DNA of 64,000 nt, from assembly GCA_021234155.1 (NCBI GenBank), contig JAJEKV010000053.1, forward strand, positions 5,490,488 through 5,554,487, read 5' to 3'. Made by a program: the position numbers and the translations under genes. This DNA is from Isoetes taiwanensis (taxonomy: Eukaryota; Streptophyta; Lycopodiopsida; Isoetales; Isoetaceae). Shown in pieces: positions 1 to 11,225 of this stretch; the stretch's first letter is position 1; every line of letters begins with the position of its first letter. The notes under the pieces were generated by a model. It had not been told where the DNA came from, ran no database searches, and saw nothing but the letters and a program-made list of their open reading frames with translations.

Positions 1-500
1 AAAGTAAAAGAAATATTTTGTGTATGCCTCTTCACCATTGTCACTAATGGCATTCTTCTATAATTGTGCAGATGGGCTATATGTAAGTTTTGCCCGCTAT
101 TTTGTGCAATCTTGCATAATTAAGCGCGGTGAGGATTTTCAACGCATCACAACCAAACTCATACTTGTTGTTAGCCTTAAAAGCGGGATGGCAATGGCTT
201 CTTACGTACTTTGTGCATATTTCGGGTTTCCTACTCAGGAGGACTCCTCTGTCATGCAAGCTCTAGCATAAACATGGACATGAGCACATATGCTGCCCCA
301 TATGTTACATTTAGGTGAAGGATTTCATTAAAGCTATTTGTCTTTCTAGCTCAACATTATTCGCATTCTACAAGAAGTGAAGCGAGAATCATCCATATAC
401 AAATATCAAGTTGCATGGTGGTGTCAGTACATGCTCGACTTCTTTAAAGCATCTGCCGTCCTAGAAGATCCACGGACAAATTAAGCATGAAATAATTTTG
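1..500. other. No gene recognised
   Basis: Small open frames occur on both strands (20-271 plus, 77-259 minus), but neither shows a recognisable motif. The stretch may be the further-decayed 3' end of the minus-strand PPR pseudogene. Confidence 0.5.
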
Positions 501-1933
501 GCTCCATTCTATAGCATGTTCTCATGGCTTTAAAAGTACCAAAGGCCTTCATCCACCGGACCCGCATGGCTGAATGCACTAAGAACTTCGCTTAAACGCC
601 ATATTAGTTGGCTCAATGCCATGATATTCCATGTCTTCAAAACATTGCAAAAGCCTTTCAGCTTCCCCAAACTCATAAAAGTCATGAAATCATTGTACTC
701 CATGACACCACATCCACTGTTTGGCAATCTATTAAAGGCTCTGCAAGCCTCCTCTAAATTCCCGCATTTACCATATATACCTACTGGCGTATTTCCCTAC
801 GGACAAGTCAAAATAGATTCTAATATCAAATATTTGCTCGTTCATGTACTTTTTTGCTCAATGGCACCTATATTACCACAAGCTTTGAGGACACTCAAAT
901 ATGTAACTTCTGGTAGGATCTATGCACTCATCTTTGCATGCATTCAAACCACTCTAAAGCAAGGCGGCATTCATCATTACGAACACATCCGAAATGATTG
1001 CCTTCCGAGGAAACAACATCTTGTTTTGGTCTATGGAAAAACCTATGTGCTTCTCGAGGTTTCCACATTTAGCATACATATCAACGAGTGTTTCCCATAA
1101 CAATGTCAATGTTAAGTCGGATGAAAGAATGCGCTTTCGCTTCCACATTAGGATTACATGTCTATTAGCGTGCCACACCAACACAATGTCGGGCGGAAAC
1201 CCGGTGTCCAAATATATCTTTGGTGGAAGTATCTCCCCATCCTACACAACATGCCCTTCGGACCACCAATTTGTTGCTTGCTCTCAAAGTGCTTAAGAAT
1301 GTGAATTTTATGCGGTTTTAGTGGTGACTCACGCATTCTATCATACGACTCAAGGGCTAATTCAAATCCACCAAGCTTGGCATGTGCATCAATGATGGCA
1401 TTCCATGTATATTGGTTGAGCAGCGAAGCTTTGTTAAATCTTTGCGTTTGCTTCAACTTCGCTTCAAAAGAGGCAAAAAGGCGAATCGGATAGTCGACCA
1501 ATAGAGCAATTGAATCAAGCCCATTATGAAGGATTATGAACTGTAATCGTCTGCCACATTCAGTCTCTCCATTTGGTACATTGTTGCACCAATTGATAAG
1601 CATGATCTATTGATATAGGAATACCTTTTTCAACATCAAGCTCACAAACATGGAGTGTCTTATCCAACCATGCATTTGTGCTCCAAACTCGAAAATATCT
1701 ATCATTGGTGATGGTAGGAAACCTAAACCCAACCCAAATATGTGTATATCGAGAAAAGAACTACAAAGGTCGGCTCTTGTAAAGCGAAGCCAGTCAATCT
1801 CTTTGCAAAAAGTAGCAACTCCATGATGTGGCAAGGCCCATAGAGCAAGCATAATTGTTGCGGTCTGACTTTGGCATTCATTTTCGGATCTTTCAACTAC
1901 CACAATGCCTAAATCAGCACCCAACCTTCTCAT
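500..1933 (-). pseudogene. Decayed PLS-type PPR gene
   Basis: Reading the minus strand gives PPR (pentatricopeptide repeat) fragments in changing frames. These include LVDMYAKCGNLEKH near 1100, TWNAIIDAHAKLGGFELALE near 1370-1430, and a C-terminal-type stretch SAFSHAGPVDEGLWYF near 530-580. The order down the strand is as expected for one gene read from about 1.9 kb to 0.5 kb. No frame stays open for more than about 150 codons, so it cannot encode a complete PPR protein. PPR proteins normally bind organellar RNA for editing, splicing or stability. It is divergent to the PPR gene at 2779. A second pseudogene at 53-55 kb has the same orientation and a related upstream block. Confidence 0.75.
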
Positions 1934-2029
1934 GTGAAGAAAAATGTTCTTCCCTTGGTTTCCCGCGCTTTAGCCATAGCCAGCCCTGCTGAAGGAATGG
2001 GGATGGATGGCCAGAAATTAATGCTGACG

Positions 2030-2150
2030 TTAGCCGGTTTGGGCTTGATCACCCGGCATATGCTAGGCATATGCCGGCATATACCTGGATATGCCCACAT
2101 ACCCACATAAACGAGGGTTTGCCCCCTAGGGGCAACCCAAAAAGCATAAT
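2030..2150. repeat. Palindromic GGCATATGCC block, copy 1
   Basis: The block holds overlapping inverted words (GGCATATGCTAGGCATATGCCGG and related) followed by GAGGGTTTGCCC. A related block lies at 55780-55870 and ends with the same GAGGGTTTGCCC word. Both lie just upstream of a minus-strand PPR pseudogene, so they may be a shared 5' region or a shared small mobile element. Confidence 0.6.
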
Positions 2151-2219
2151 TAATTTACGCAACCACGGAGGTGGATGATGACTCATCATTAAAAAGCACG
2201 TGCACCGAGGTCACGGAGG

Positions 2220-2425
2220 TAAATCTTGGTCCTCGAACAAATTTGTGGAGGCCTTTTTATTTTTATGGGAAACCTCCATAATTTTCCATGAAAACCTCCC
2301 TATTTTCTTATATGGAAACCTCCCCACGTAACCTCCCCTATTTTTTTAAAGTGGAAACCTCCTCAGGTTTCCACGGAAAATTGGGGAGGTTTCCACGGAT
2401 AGTTTAAGGAGGTTTCTAATGACGT
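2220..2425. repeat. GGAAACCTCC repeat cluster with hairpin
   Basis: At least five copies of GGAAACCTCC or close variants run along the plus strand from 2264 to 2360. They are followed by inverted copies (GGAGGTTTCC) at 2383-2417. At 2351-2374 two perfect 10-base arms, GTGGAAACCT and AGGTTTCCAC, flank a 4-base loop. The cluster sits between the divergent PPR pseudogene and the PPR gene at 2779, so it could be promoter-proximal or a foldback element. Confidence 0.65.
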
Positions 2426-2778
2426 CCAAGCGGGGGAAAAAAAAAAAACCATCGTGTTTTTAGGGTGAACTGAATTGCATTTGGGGGAAGGAGAAATGGC
2501 TAAAGACGCGTGGTTAAAAACCTCAAATATGAAAACGCTATCCCATACTTTCGACTGCAGCCTCAAACCCAAATGACATGCTTGATGTTTGCCCTCAATA
2601 ACTGCCAATTTGGATTATTAACAGAAGCAGCAGCTGGAACAAGCAGCATCTCTTCAGTCCAGGAACAAGGCAATGCCGAACTCCACGCTCCTGTACAAGT
2701 AAGCTATGAAAACCCATCTATTACACAATCAAATTTCTGAAAAAAATAACGAAATATTAGCCCTTTCTTTGGTCCTGA

Positions 2779-5043
2779 ATGCTGCAATATACCCCTTTAT
2801 TCCAACAGGTAGCAGTCAAGTCGAAATCTTTTGATGATTCTGTCAGAGAGTATACGAGGGTCCCTTACAGAACGGATCAAAGGATTGCCATTCGGGAAGC
2901 TCGAAAGCCATATTCTGCTAACCAGAAATTAAGCCATTTTAAATGGCTTTCAAATGCCAATAACATAGATGAACAGATGCTTATGACTTACCACAAAATA
3001 CGAGAAAATGGGCTGAAACCAGACTTTTCAATCTTATTGGGTGCATTAAAGATATGCAGCAGCTTAAGAAATTTACAAACTGGGAAACTGGTTCATGCTG
3101 ATGTGATTTGTAGTAGATACGATTCAAGCATTGTGGTGGCCACCACCCTGGTGCATATGTACACTAAATGTGGAAGCAGACTGGATGCTCATCTAGTGTT
3201 TAATGGGATGCAGCATCATGACTCTATATCATGGAATGCTATGATATTTGGATATGCAGAGGGCATGGATGGTGAGGCTGCTCTCCAATTTTTTGTACTT
3301 ATGCAAGATGAGGGTTTTGCCCCAAGTTCGCGCTCATATGTGGCTGCACTGAAGGCTTGTGCAAGTTGTGCAGCTATAGAGCAGGGCAAGTGTGTAGGTG
3401 AGAAATTCATGAAGGTGAAGTACTTAGAGAAGGGCATAGCTATCCATTCTCAGGTTGCAAAGAGTGGCTATGAGTTGGATATTTTTGTGGCAAGCACCTT
3501 GGTGGATGTATATGCCAAATGTGGGAGTATGGTTCATGCTTGTCAGATTTTTGGGAGGATGCACTGTCATTCTGAGGTCACATGGAATGCCATGATATTT
3601 GGATACATAGAGAATGGGGATGGTGAGCGTGCTCTACAAATATTTATGCTTATGCAAGATAAAGCTTTTAGACCGGGAGTTTTGACTTATATTGCTGCAC
3701 TAAAAGCATGTAGTAGTTCAAAAATAGAGAATGGGAAACTTGGAAAAACAGAGTATCTAGAGATGGTGATAAGTGTTCATTCTCAACTTGCAAAGTATGG
3801 GTATGAGCTAAATATCTCTGTCGCCAGCACTCTGATAGATACATATGCCAGATGTGGGAGTATGACACATGCTCGTTGGGTCTTTGACAAGATGCCACAT
3901 CACGACCTGGTGTCCTGGACTGCTATGATATTTGGTTATGCAGAGAATGGTGAGAGCAGGTTGGCGATGGAACTATTTGCACAGATACAAGGTAGTGGTT
4001 TCACACCAGATGCCCAAACTTATGTTGCTGTATTGAAGGCCTGCGCCACATGTGCAGCAAATGCTGATGGTAATCAAGTGGAGGGAAGGGCTGTAAAAAT
4101 GGAATGCTTGCAGAAGGGCAGAGCCATTGACTCTGAACTCACTAGGAATGGGCATGAGACAGACATTTTTGTAGCGAGCACCCTAGTAGATATGTATGCA
4201 AAATGTGGAGACATGGTGCATGCTCATGAAGTCGTTGACAGGATGCCATACCATGATGTGGTATCATGGAGCGCACTGATTTTTGGTTATGCAGACAGTG
4301 GTGAGGGTGAATTGGCGCTACAGTTATTTGCTTCTATGCAGGATGATGGTTTGATACCAGATTCTTCAACTTATGTAGCTGTTCTGAAGGCTTGTGGCAA
4401 TCTAGCAGCCTTGGAAACTGGAAAGAAAATTTATGAGCAAATATGCTATGCTGGACTTGAAAGTGATCCATTTGTAGCAAGTTCCCTTATTGGCTTTTAT
4501 GCTAAATGTGGCAGCATGGTTGATGCACAGCATATCTTTGATTCATTGAGCACAAGAGACTTCGTGTCATGGAATGCCTTAATAGCAGGATATGCCTACC
4601 ATGGTGATGCCAAACGTGTCTTTGATTTGATTAAAGCAATGGAGATAGAAGGTTTCGTAGCCGATGGCATCACATGTCTCTCTGTTCTTACTGCATGTGT
4701 TCATGCTGGTCTTATTGACAAGACGAAGGAATACTTTCATGCCATGTGCTGGTGCTCTATGATTATTGTTCTTACTATTGAACATTATGCTTGTATTGTT
4801 GATCTATTTTCCAGGTCCAATCATCTGGATTCTGCTTTGACAGTGGTGAAGAACATGCCTTTTGAACCCGACTTGCCAATATGGACAATGATCTTAGGTG
4901 CTTCTCAAAAATGGAAGAATCTGACAGTTGGAAAAGCTGTCTTTGAATCTATGGGTGATAAAGATGCTTCAGCTCATCTCATAATGGCAAATATCTATGC
5001 AGCCTCGGATGGCAAATATTGGAGTCATGAGGAGAAATGCTAA
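2779..5043 (+). CDS. PLS-class pentatricopeptide repeat protein
   Basis: The 754-codon open frame is a tandem array of about 15 PPR motifs in P-L-S order. The S/P junctions recur as SWNAMIFGYAE, TWNAMIFGYIE, SWTAMIFGYAE, SWSALIFGYAD and SWNALIAGYAY. L motifs recur as LVDMYAKCGSM and YVAALKACASC. Such proteins bind organellar RNA, usually for C-to-U or U-to-C editing or RNA stability. Several L-to-P links carry a 14-residue insertion (for example GEKFMKVKYLEKG). The C-terminus has E-like motifs (IVDLFSRSNHLDSALTVV, then MPFEPDLPIWTMILGA) but ends at NIYAASDGKYWSHEEKC with no E+ or DYW domain. An alternative frame across the end (MRRNAKEEKSH) looks more like the expected continuation, so a 3' frameshift is possible. 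The start is the first ATG of the open frame; the real 5' end or plastid/mitochondrial targeting exon may lie upstream (2510-2740 is open). Confidence 0.85.
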   Translation: MLQYTPLFQQVAVKSKSFDDSVREYTRVPYRTDQRIAIREARKPYSANQKLSHFKWLSNANNIDEQMLMTYHKIRENGLKPDFSILLGALKICSSLRNLQTGKLVHADVICSRYDSSIVVATTLVHMYTKCGSRLDAHLVFNGMQHHDSISWNAMIFGYAEGMDGEAALQFFVLMQDEGFAPSSRSYVAALKACASCAAIEQGKCVGEKFMKVKYLEKGIAIHSQVAKSGYELDIFVASTLVDVYAKCGSMVHACQIFGRMHCHSEVTWNAMIFGYIENGDGERALQIFMLMQDKAFRPGVLTYIAALKACSSSKIENGKLGKTEYLEMVISVHSQLAKYGYELNISVASTLIDTYARCGSMTHARWVFDKMPHHDLVSWTAMIFGYAENGESRLAMELFAQIQGSGFTPDAQTYVAVLKACATCAANADGNQVEGRAVKMECLQKGRAIDSELTRNGHETDIFVASTLVDMYAKCGDMVHAHEVVDRMPYHDVVSWSALIFGYADSGEGELALQLFASMQDDGLIPDSSTYVAVLKACGNLAALETGKKIYEQICYAGLESDPFVASSLIGFYAKCGSMVDAQHIFDSLSTRDFVSWNALIAGYAYHGDAKRVFDLIKAMEIEGFVADGITCLSVLTACVHAGLIDKTKEYFHAMCWCSMIIVLTIEHYACIVDLFSRSNHLDSALTVVKNMPFEPDLPIWTMILGASQKWKNLTVGKAVFESMGDKDASAHLIMANIYAASDGKYWSHEEKC

Positions 5044-6180
5044 GGAGGAAAAATCGCACTATCTATTATTATTCTTCTAAAGACAACCTTGATCGAGGCA
5101 CAAGCTTCTTTAATGTGTCTATGGATGGATTCTGGATACTTCCAACATTTGTAGGTATTCAAATAAAAGCTATTTAGAGCAAGTCTTTAAACCAACAGGC
5201 TAGCTTCCTTCATTCTGATTTTGTACGAATGTATTTAGAATATACTTGTCACTCGATGTCTGTGATGTAGGGGCATTGTGATTTTTTTGTTTTGGTTCTA
5301 TGCTTGTATTTGTTTTCGTTTCTGGTAAACTGCATACTAAGCCTGTTCTTGCTTTTTTGTTGCCAGTTGCAGCTGCATTCTGTGAGCTGTCTAATCTGCA
5401 CCATGCAATAGGGTGGAGTTATGCAGCACCTACAATGTGCGTAGTTTTGTGTAAGCATTATTCATATACTAGTCAATCTTTTGGTAATAAAGCGTCTGCT
5501 ATGGTTATCAGAATTGCAGTGAAAGATCTCAAGGTGTTTGGACGTCTGAATATGCAACTTGGATCGAGATATACAGTAGTCTTTAGTGGGTGAGTTAGTA
5601 AGAAGCATATACAGGAAATTCCAGCGCAGAAAGGACATGGCATGACTATTTCAGAGCAAAAAAATGATGTCCAAAGTGGCAGCACGGGATTCTTGAGTAG
5701 AAGCGTTATTTGGGTGGAAGCGTGGCAAGCTTGTCGGTTTATACAATAACACGAGCAAAATAAGCAAGGCCTACCTAAAACCCCTGCCATTTGTAACGTA
5801 TTCATATTAAGGAGCAGCAAATTCCTTCATTCCATAGCAAATTCCTTCATTCATACAGCGCAGCATAACATGGCAAAGAAGAAAGGCCTCAAACGGGTCT
5901 TTGCATTTCTGGGCTGCTTTGTTTGCGACAGCCCCGTTGTTGGTTCCTCTCAAGATTATGATCAGCTTCAGCCCACCACTGCTGCTGATGCAAAAAGTAT
6001 TACTCCACCTGCTCTTCCTTCGGAAATTGACTTCCGGTTCTTTAATTGGCAACGGGTGTCTTGCCCCATGAAGCTTTTGTAGCTTTCGATTTCTGTATAT
6101 TTGCATTGATTCTTGGTTATTGTCGCTTTTGCTTAATTTGATTCTGAAGAAATATAAACTGGGTGTTTACCAGACACAAG
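5044..6180 (+). other. Spacer downstream of the PPR gene
   Basis: No recognisable gene. The first few hundred bases are probably 3' untranslated sequence of the PPR gene. A 70-codon open frame at 5870-6082 begins MAKKKGLKRVFAF but shows no domain I recognise. Confidence 0.4.
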
Positions 6181-6204
6181 ATTCTCTATGTCTAGAAGAA
6201 TAAA

Positions 6205-6440
6205 TAGATTTATTAGCAGGGTTGCCTAACCCAAGGTGCACGATTTCGTGCAATTCTAGCTTATACACGTGTATGCCATTTGTGTCCAACGTGTATGCCA
6301 CGTATAAATTTCTTGGCAAGTGTCCAACATGTATGCCATGTATAAAAATTTTATTAGCAGGGTTGCCTAATTTCGTGCAATTCTAGCCTATACATGTGTG
6401 TGCCACGTGTATCCAATATGTACGCCATGTGTAATTTTTT
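6205..6440. repeat. Tandem duplication, ~150-bp unit
   Basis: The words TAGCAGGGTTGCCTAA, TTCGTGCAATTCTAGC and TATACACGTGTATGCCA occur twice in the same order (6215-6285 and 6353-6410). A third partial GTCCAACATGTATGCC lies between them. The duplication lies just upstream of the NUF2-like exon 1. Confidence 0.7.
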
Positions 6441-6540
6441 TTTATTTTTCCTAGCTATGTGAGCAAGTAATTTTAAACCCTTAATAAATCAAACACTCAA
6501 ACAGGAGCCTTGGTGTGTTAGCATTTGGTGCCAAAGAATC

Positions 6541-7543
6541 ATGTTCTCTGGAGCTGGAGCTCGGGGAGCTAAGGCTACTTACTCTTGCCCTATCCTAGAT
6601 CGTCGGGAGATCCTAAAAGCCTTGGCAGAAATGGGCTTTTGCGGTTTAACGGACGAAATCCTGTTAAAGCCTATTGCCGAAGTCATATGGCCTCTTTATG
6701 AGAACCTGGTCATCTGTCTACTGGACATTAGTAGGTGAATTTCCTTTTTTTTTTGGGTTTCTGTCTATGCATGGGTCGAAACTATGCATCTGCAATCGCT
6801 AGTTTTATATTGTAGTGGACAATCTTATAGTCTGTTTCATCTGTCCGGTGTGACTGTGCTAATCCTTTTTCTGAGTTCGTTCAGTTCAACAAGTGTTTTC
6901 TCACTTCCCGCATTGGCTTTACTTCTTTTGCCAAGTGACTTGTTGGGTTTAGGGTTATTTTGAGTTCATCTGGATTTAAAGAAATTCAACAACCTATTTT
7001 AGGTGCCCTAGAATGTTTGAAATTCGAATCACTGTATGATGAAGCAATCTGTGTGAGGCCTCTGTGTGGTGCAATTGACTTTGCATCTCGTGATATCTTC
7101 AGACACGACCCTATACTACGAACATCACGCTTTCTTGGTAATGTCATAAATTTTGCAATGTTCAAATTGTTACTGTTACCTCTGTTGGATTTGTCATGCT
7201 TTAGGCCAGCGCATATCATTGCATAATATGTAGTTGATGTTGCGAGCTGTGATGCAGATTAGAAAGAGAGCAGACAGTTGCTAATGTAGAAGAAAAAATA
7301 CTGCTTCCTAGGAAATATATCAGCAAAATCAATGGAAAGGTATAAGCGTGAATTTTTACAAGTGTGTTTTAGACATCTCTGTATAATAATTAGTATATGA
7401 AATTACACAAAAAGAAGCAGAGAGACAAGCTGAACATCCATTGGTAGAGGTTCTTCAAAAGGAGACAAAGCAACTTGAAGGCAACATTTCCAACCTGAAC
7501 AAAACGCAAGCACATCAGAAGAATGAAATCAGAACAATTAAGG
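6541..7543 (+). pseudogene. NUF2: NUF2-like kinetochore protein, decayed or partial
   Basis: NUF2 is the NDC80-complex subunit that links kinetochores to microtubules. Exon 1 (about 6541-6734) encodes YSCPILDRREILKALAEMGF and then LLKPIAEVIWPLYENL, the usual NUF2 N-terminal calponin-homology start. Exon 2 (about 6965-7168) continues with EIQQPILGALECLKFESLYD, FASRDIFRHDP and GNVINFAMF, matching the family pattern of acidic LYD, F-x-x-x-D-(L/I) and LNF blocks. Exon 3 (about 7258-7339) encodes EREQTVANVEEKILLPRKYI and joins in phase. A coiled-coil exon (about 7399-7543; EAERQAEHPLVEVLQKETKQ) follows. I could not join it in phase with a canonical acceptor, and it ends in a stop. The rest of the coiled coil, usually over 250 residues, is not evident beyond a weak segment near 7945-8000 (KKKVTKCQDMIDLLEKQ). 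A truncated, decaying copy is therefore most likely; a gene with very long remaining introns is the alternative. Confidence 0.6.
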
Positions 7544-8529
7544 ATTGAATAACTGTATAGAAAAATTAAGTCAAACAAACACTTATCATCATTCTACTTT
7601 GTTTCATAGTGCAAGATGAGAATATCGCATGGGATTTTTTCAGATAACAAGTGAGAAGTCATTGTTCGCTCAAAAAAACAAGAAGGGTTTCAGTTGAAAA
7701 CATAGATTGTTCAATCATCAGACAAACTTAGTCTTTGTAGCTTTGACTTGGCAAGATTTGTTGACAAGTCAACATTGGTATATGCATGCTAAAAATGCTT
7801 CATGACAAGAAAATGCTGAGACAACGGGGGAATTGTGTACAAAATGGAAAGCAAAGTTAGAATCATATAATAAGGTGCAATTTTTTTCCATTTCAAAGTG
7901 ATGTTTATAAGGTCTTTTCTTGGAACAGATAATTCCTTACTGCAGGCTAAAAAGAAGGTTACCAAATGCCAAGACATGATTGATTTACTTGAGAAACAAG
8001 TAAGATAATCTACTCTTTCATTCTCTACCAACAAATTCAAACTTGATTTTCCAAACGGAATGGATGCCAATAATGATACCACCTCGTTGTGCTCTTTCCA
8101 ATTGTGTTCTTATAAAAGCATACAAGGTCACCCTTTTACCCACACAGTTGAACCACCACAACCCAGCAGGGAAAAAGACCCCAATAGTTTTCTCTGTTTA
8201 GTCCATACGACGAATATCTACTTGAAACAACTTATTATCAATAATGAAAGATTCCACCTTTTCCTTTGATGACTTATCACCATCTAGATATTGGCCAATG
8301 TCAAATAGAGAAGAAAATGAAGAACAACATCCACCTACTTGTAAGATGTATCTAATAGGCAACTCAAAGTTGTTCGAACTCATTAGGGTCTATATTATTT
8401 TCAATTAACTATAGATAAATATCACAAGACCTTGGATAAACAGAATAGGAAAAGACCATAGGAAATAATTATTTCCTATTAGGCAATGACGTAGTAACAA
8501 AATATATGAAAAAGGCAGAATCATAGACA

Positions 8530-8700
8530 ACTCATGGACTTAAGTCTATGATCTGTACTCAAACACTAAGAAAGAAAAAGAAGATTTAAAGATACTGTTC
8601 AATGTTACATAATAAAGAAGAACATCTACAGACTTCGGTTCGTGATCGATATTCAAATAAGAAAAACATCCACGAACTTAAGTCTGTGATCTGTATTCAT
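8530..8700. repeat. Cluster of short ACTTAAGT palindromes, copy 1
   Basis: Three related near-palindromes occur here: CATGGACTTAAGTCTATG (8533-8550), a more degraded one (8627-8646) and CCACGAACTTAAGTCTGTG (8670-8688). Each is followed by a GATC- or GATCTGTA-like word and an AT-rich spacer. Matching copies lie at 18639-18914, where one is a perfect 20-base palindrome. The flanking words ATGTTACATAA and AAGAAGA are also shared. Confidence 0.65.
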
Positions 8701-8905
8701 ATAAGCGTCAATTCCCACTAGCCATTAGGTTAGGTTAAATAAGGCAAATAATGGAAACTTGCTTTCACACTAGCACTTAAGTTACTACAAGTTAAGTTAG
8801 GATTTGGTTAAATTTTGACTATGGTTAACTTAACTAGGCCACTTTCATACCGATGATAGTTAAGTTAAGTTAAGGTAAAACTTTAACTGGACCCCTTATT
8901 TTAAA
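8700..8905. repeat. TTAAGTTAAG-rich segment
   Basis: The words TAAGTTAAGTTAAGG, GTTAACTTAACTAGG and AGTTAAGTTAGG recur in both orientations. A similar TTAACTTAACTT-rich stretch lies at 18300-18580, again next to the ACTTAAGT palindromes. The two regions may be copies of one non-autonomous element. Confidence 0.45.
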
Positions 8906-8923
8906 CTAGAAGTTAAGTGACCT

Positions 8924-10893
8924 AGAATAGAATAGAATAGAATTTTATCGTCCATGGAGACCAATTGGCCTATGGGACCCAACAAGAGGCGCAGCAAGCA
9001 TATTACTGCCCGGGTTAAAAAAACCCCTCCCCACCCAAAAGGGTTGTTTGGGGTAAAACCGTGACAGGAATAGGCTTGCTGTCAAACTGTACAGATACAA
9101 AAACAAATACTATGTACATGCATCAGGTGAGTGCCTGAGGCCAAGCTGATCTCGGCGATCCATGATCTCTTGAATGTATGAGCCCAACCTCCATACCGAG
9201 CTCGTGCTCAGCATCTCATGTAGGGGCTGCAGGATGAACCGAGGTCGGTAAGCGTGTCGGGCGATCATCATATAGGGCAACTCTGAAGGGTGTGGCATTC
9301 GTCTTCCACAGCTCCAACCTGGCAGCGTTGATAAAACCTCTCCTGACGCAGCTCCCCAACCCATCTCCCTGTCTCAATCCGGAGATGGTATGCACCTGTG
9401 TGGATAGAAGCAATGGATCTGTGCTTTTTCATGGGTAGATGAGTCTTGCCTTGAGTAGCATTCGGGCCCGCTCCAACTTAGGATTTATGTGGCGTTGATA
9501 ATGTGTCGTCTTGACTGTTCAAAGGTCTTTGGCATCCATAACTTCTTGAGGAAGCATGTGTCAAAGTCTTGTCTAAGGCTGCGGCAATCTGCCTCAGTTT
9601 GCACTTGGGCCTTTTATGCTCTGCACATTCCATCGGCCGACCATCTTTTCCCTTGATAGGCTTTTAGGCGTTGAGGCCCCATTGCCATAGTGTAAGCGAG
9701 GTGAGGGAGGCAGTATCGTCCATGCTAACCACCTTACGGGGAAGTAGGCGATGTAAGGCTCCTCTTAGAGGCAAGAAACCTTTTTCACTGCTTGATGTCA
9801 CGGTATGGGACTATGGACTTCACCCCGGGGCTCATGCCAAGAAAGCTTTACGCACTTTTGCTCCAAGTCGTTCCAAGTGGGGGAAATCAACGGGCCCCGG
9901 ACTTGACCCGTACAAAAGCACGGTACTAGTACCTTGAATAGAGATGCGATTGGGTGGGCCCCAATCATCTGACTCAGCCTTGCGGCTATTGTTTTCCATT
10001 GCATAGAGTGCCTTCCAATCCTCATTTTCATAGCCAGGATGGAATTTGTCCCCGGTTCATGGCGGCGGGGAACTCCACCCCAAATATTTGTGGCGGACAC
10101 CACTTCAACATTTTGGCCACGATAAGTGAGGATTGGAAGGCGATGATTGGCGTCGCGGGGCGATATCAGAACCACCTTGGTTTTGGCTAAGTTGACGCGC
10201 ATGTCGGTCCGGCAAAAGCGTATCGGGGCATCGAGATGGCGTTGCATATCGAGATTAGGCTGATGATGCGGTGTAGGAGGTGGGCCCCAGTGCCTCCATT
10301 ATCGGTGAAGCGAGCTCTCCGGTGATCAATATCTGAGACCAAATAGTGTGGGAGAGAGAGGGCACCCTTGGCCGGACCACGATCTGCTCTCGAATGAATT
10401 GGCCCGTTGGTTGAAGCCGGTGGTGCATGTCTCATATAACTGTACACCGCGCATTAAGTTTGAGGGGCGTTTAGGCTGGCTTTGCAATCTTGCCCCGCGA
10501 CTTTTCCCTAAACCGGCGTCAAAAGCCTTGGCGAAGTCTGAGAAAGCGACAATCTGAATCCTAGCAAGCGGTTTTCGATTCCCCCGGTATTGAAGATATG
10601 ATCAATGGTTGATTTTCGGCACGAATCATGCACGTGAGTGCCGCTTAACATACGCCCATCTGTCAATTGCCACTCGAGGATCCGTGAGGAACTTTGCAAA
10701 CAGGCCCGATCATGATGGTCCGGTGGTAATTGGCGGGCAATGCGGGTCTTGCCTTGTAGATTGGGACAAGGGGACAACCTTGCTAGTGGTCCATTCTTGG
10801 GGAAAACCTTCGTAATGCCTTGTTGAACATGTTAAATTCGATACGGTGCTATGGGTGGTCTGCCCACTTGAGTAACTCTGCACGCATGCCATC
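8924..10893 (-). mobile_element. LINE (non-LTR retrotransposon) copy A, 3' part
   Basis: On the minus strand the element ends with GGTCTCCATGGACGATAAAA followed by a (TTCTA)n tail at 8924-8946, the typical end of a non-LTR retrotransposon. Upstream, decayed reverse-transcriptase sequence is visible, for example VNLAKTKVVLISPRDANHR and ILTYRGQNVEVVSATNIWGG (9798-10247). The fragment SDIDHRRA near 10330 corresponds to the LFGLYIDEL region. The catalytic YADD segment appears deleted near 10250-10265. No frame is intact. The copy is interrupted at 10893 by the hAT-like insertion and resumes at 17066. Confidence 0.8.
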
Positions 10894-11225
10894 CATAGTT
10901 GGGCCGACCCCAGGCCTAAGCAGGAGCCTGCCGACCTAGGTGGGAGAAGACCGACCTAGGTGGGGATTTTTCTTGACCCTCTTGACCTATTACGCCATCT
11001 TTTTTTTCGTAGATAATGCATAAACAACATGCAATACATCTCTACTTCTAAATAAATAGTGAATCTGGACAAGTTTCTGACTCAAATAATTTTTAAATAG
11101 TTGATTTATAGTATTGAACTTCAAACAATATCTACATAAAGAATCAATACTTCATAGCAAGTTGTTTCTCATGAAATTAGGACAAAAATTGTGGAGTCGA
11201 TAATAGTAGCAAAGAGAACTTAACA

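Noticed and set aside
5870-6082. 70-codon frame beginning MAKKKGLKRVFAF
   Set aside because: No domain, no clear splice context, and antisense frames are equally long.
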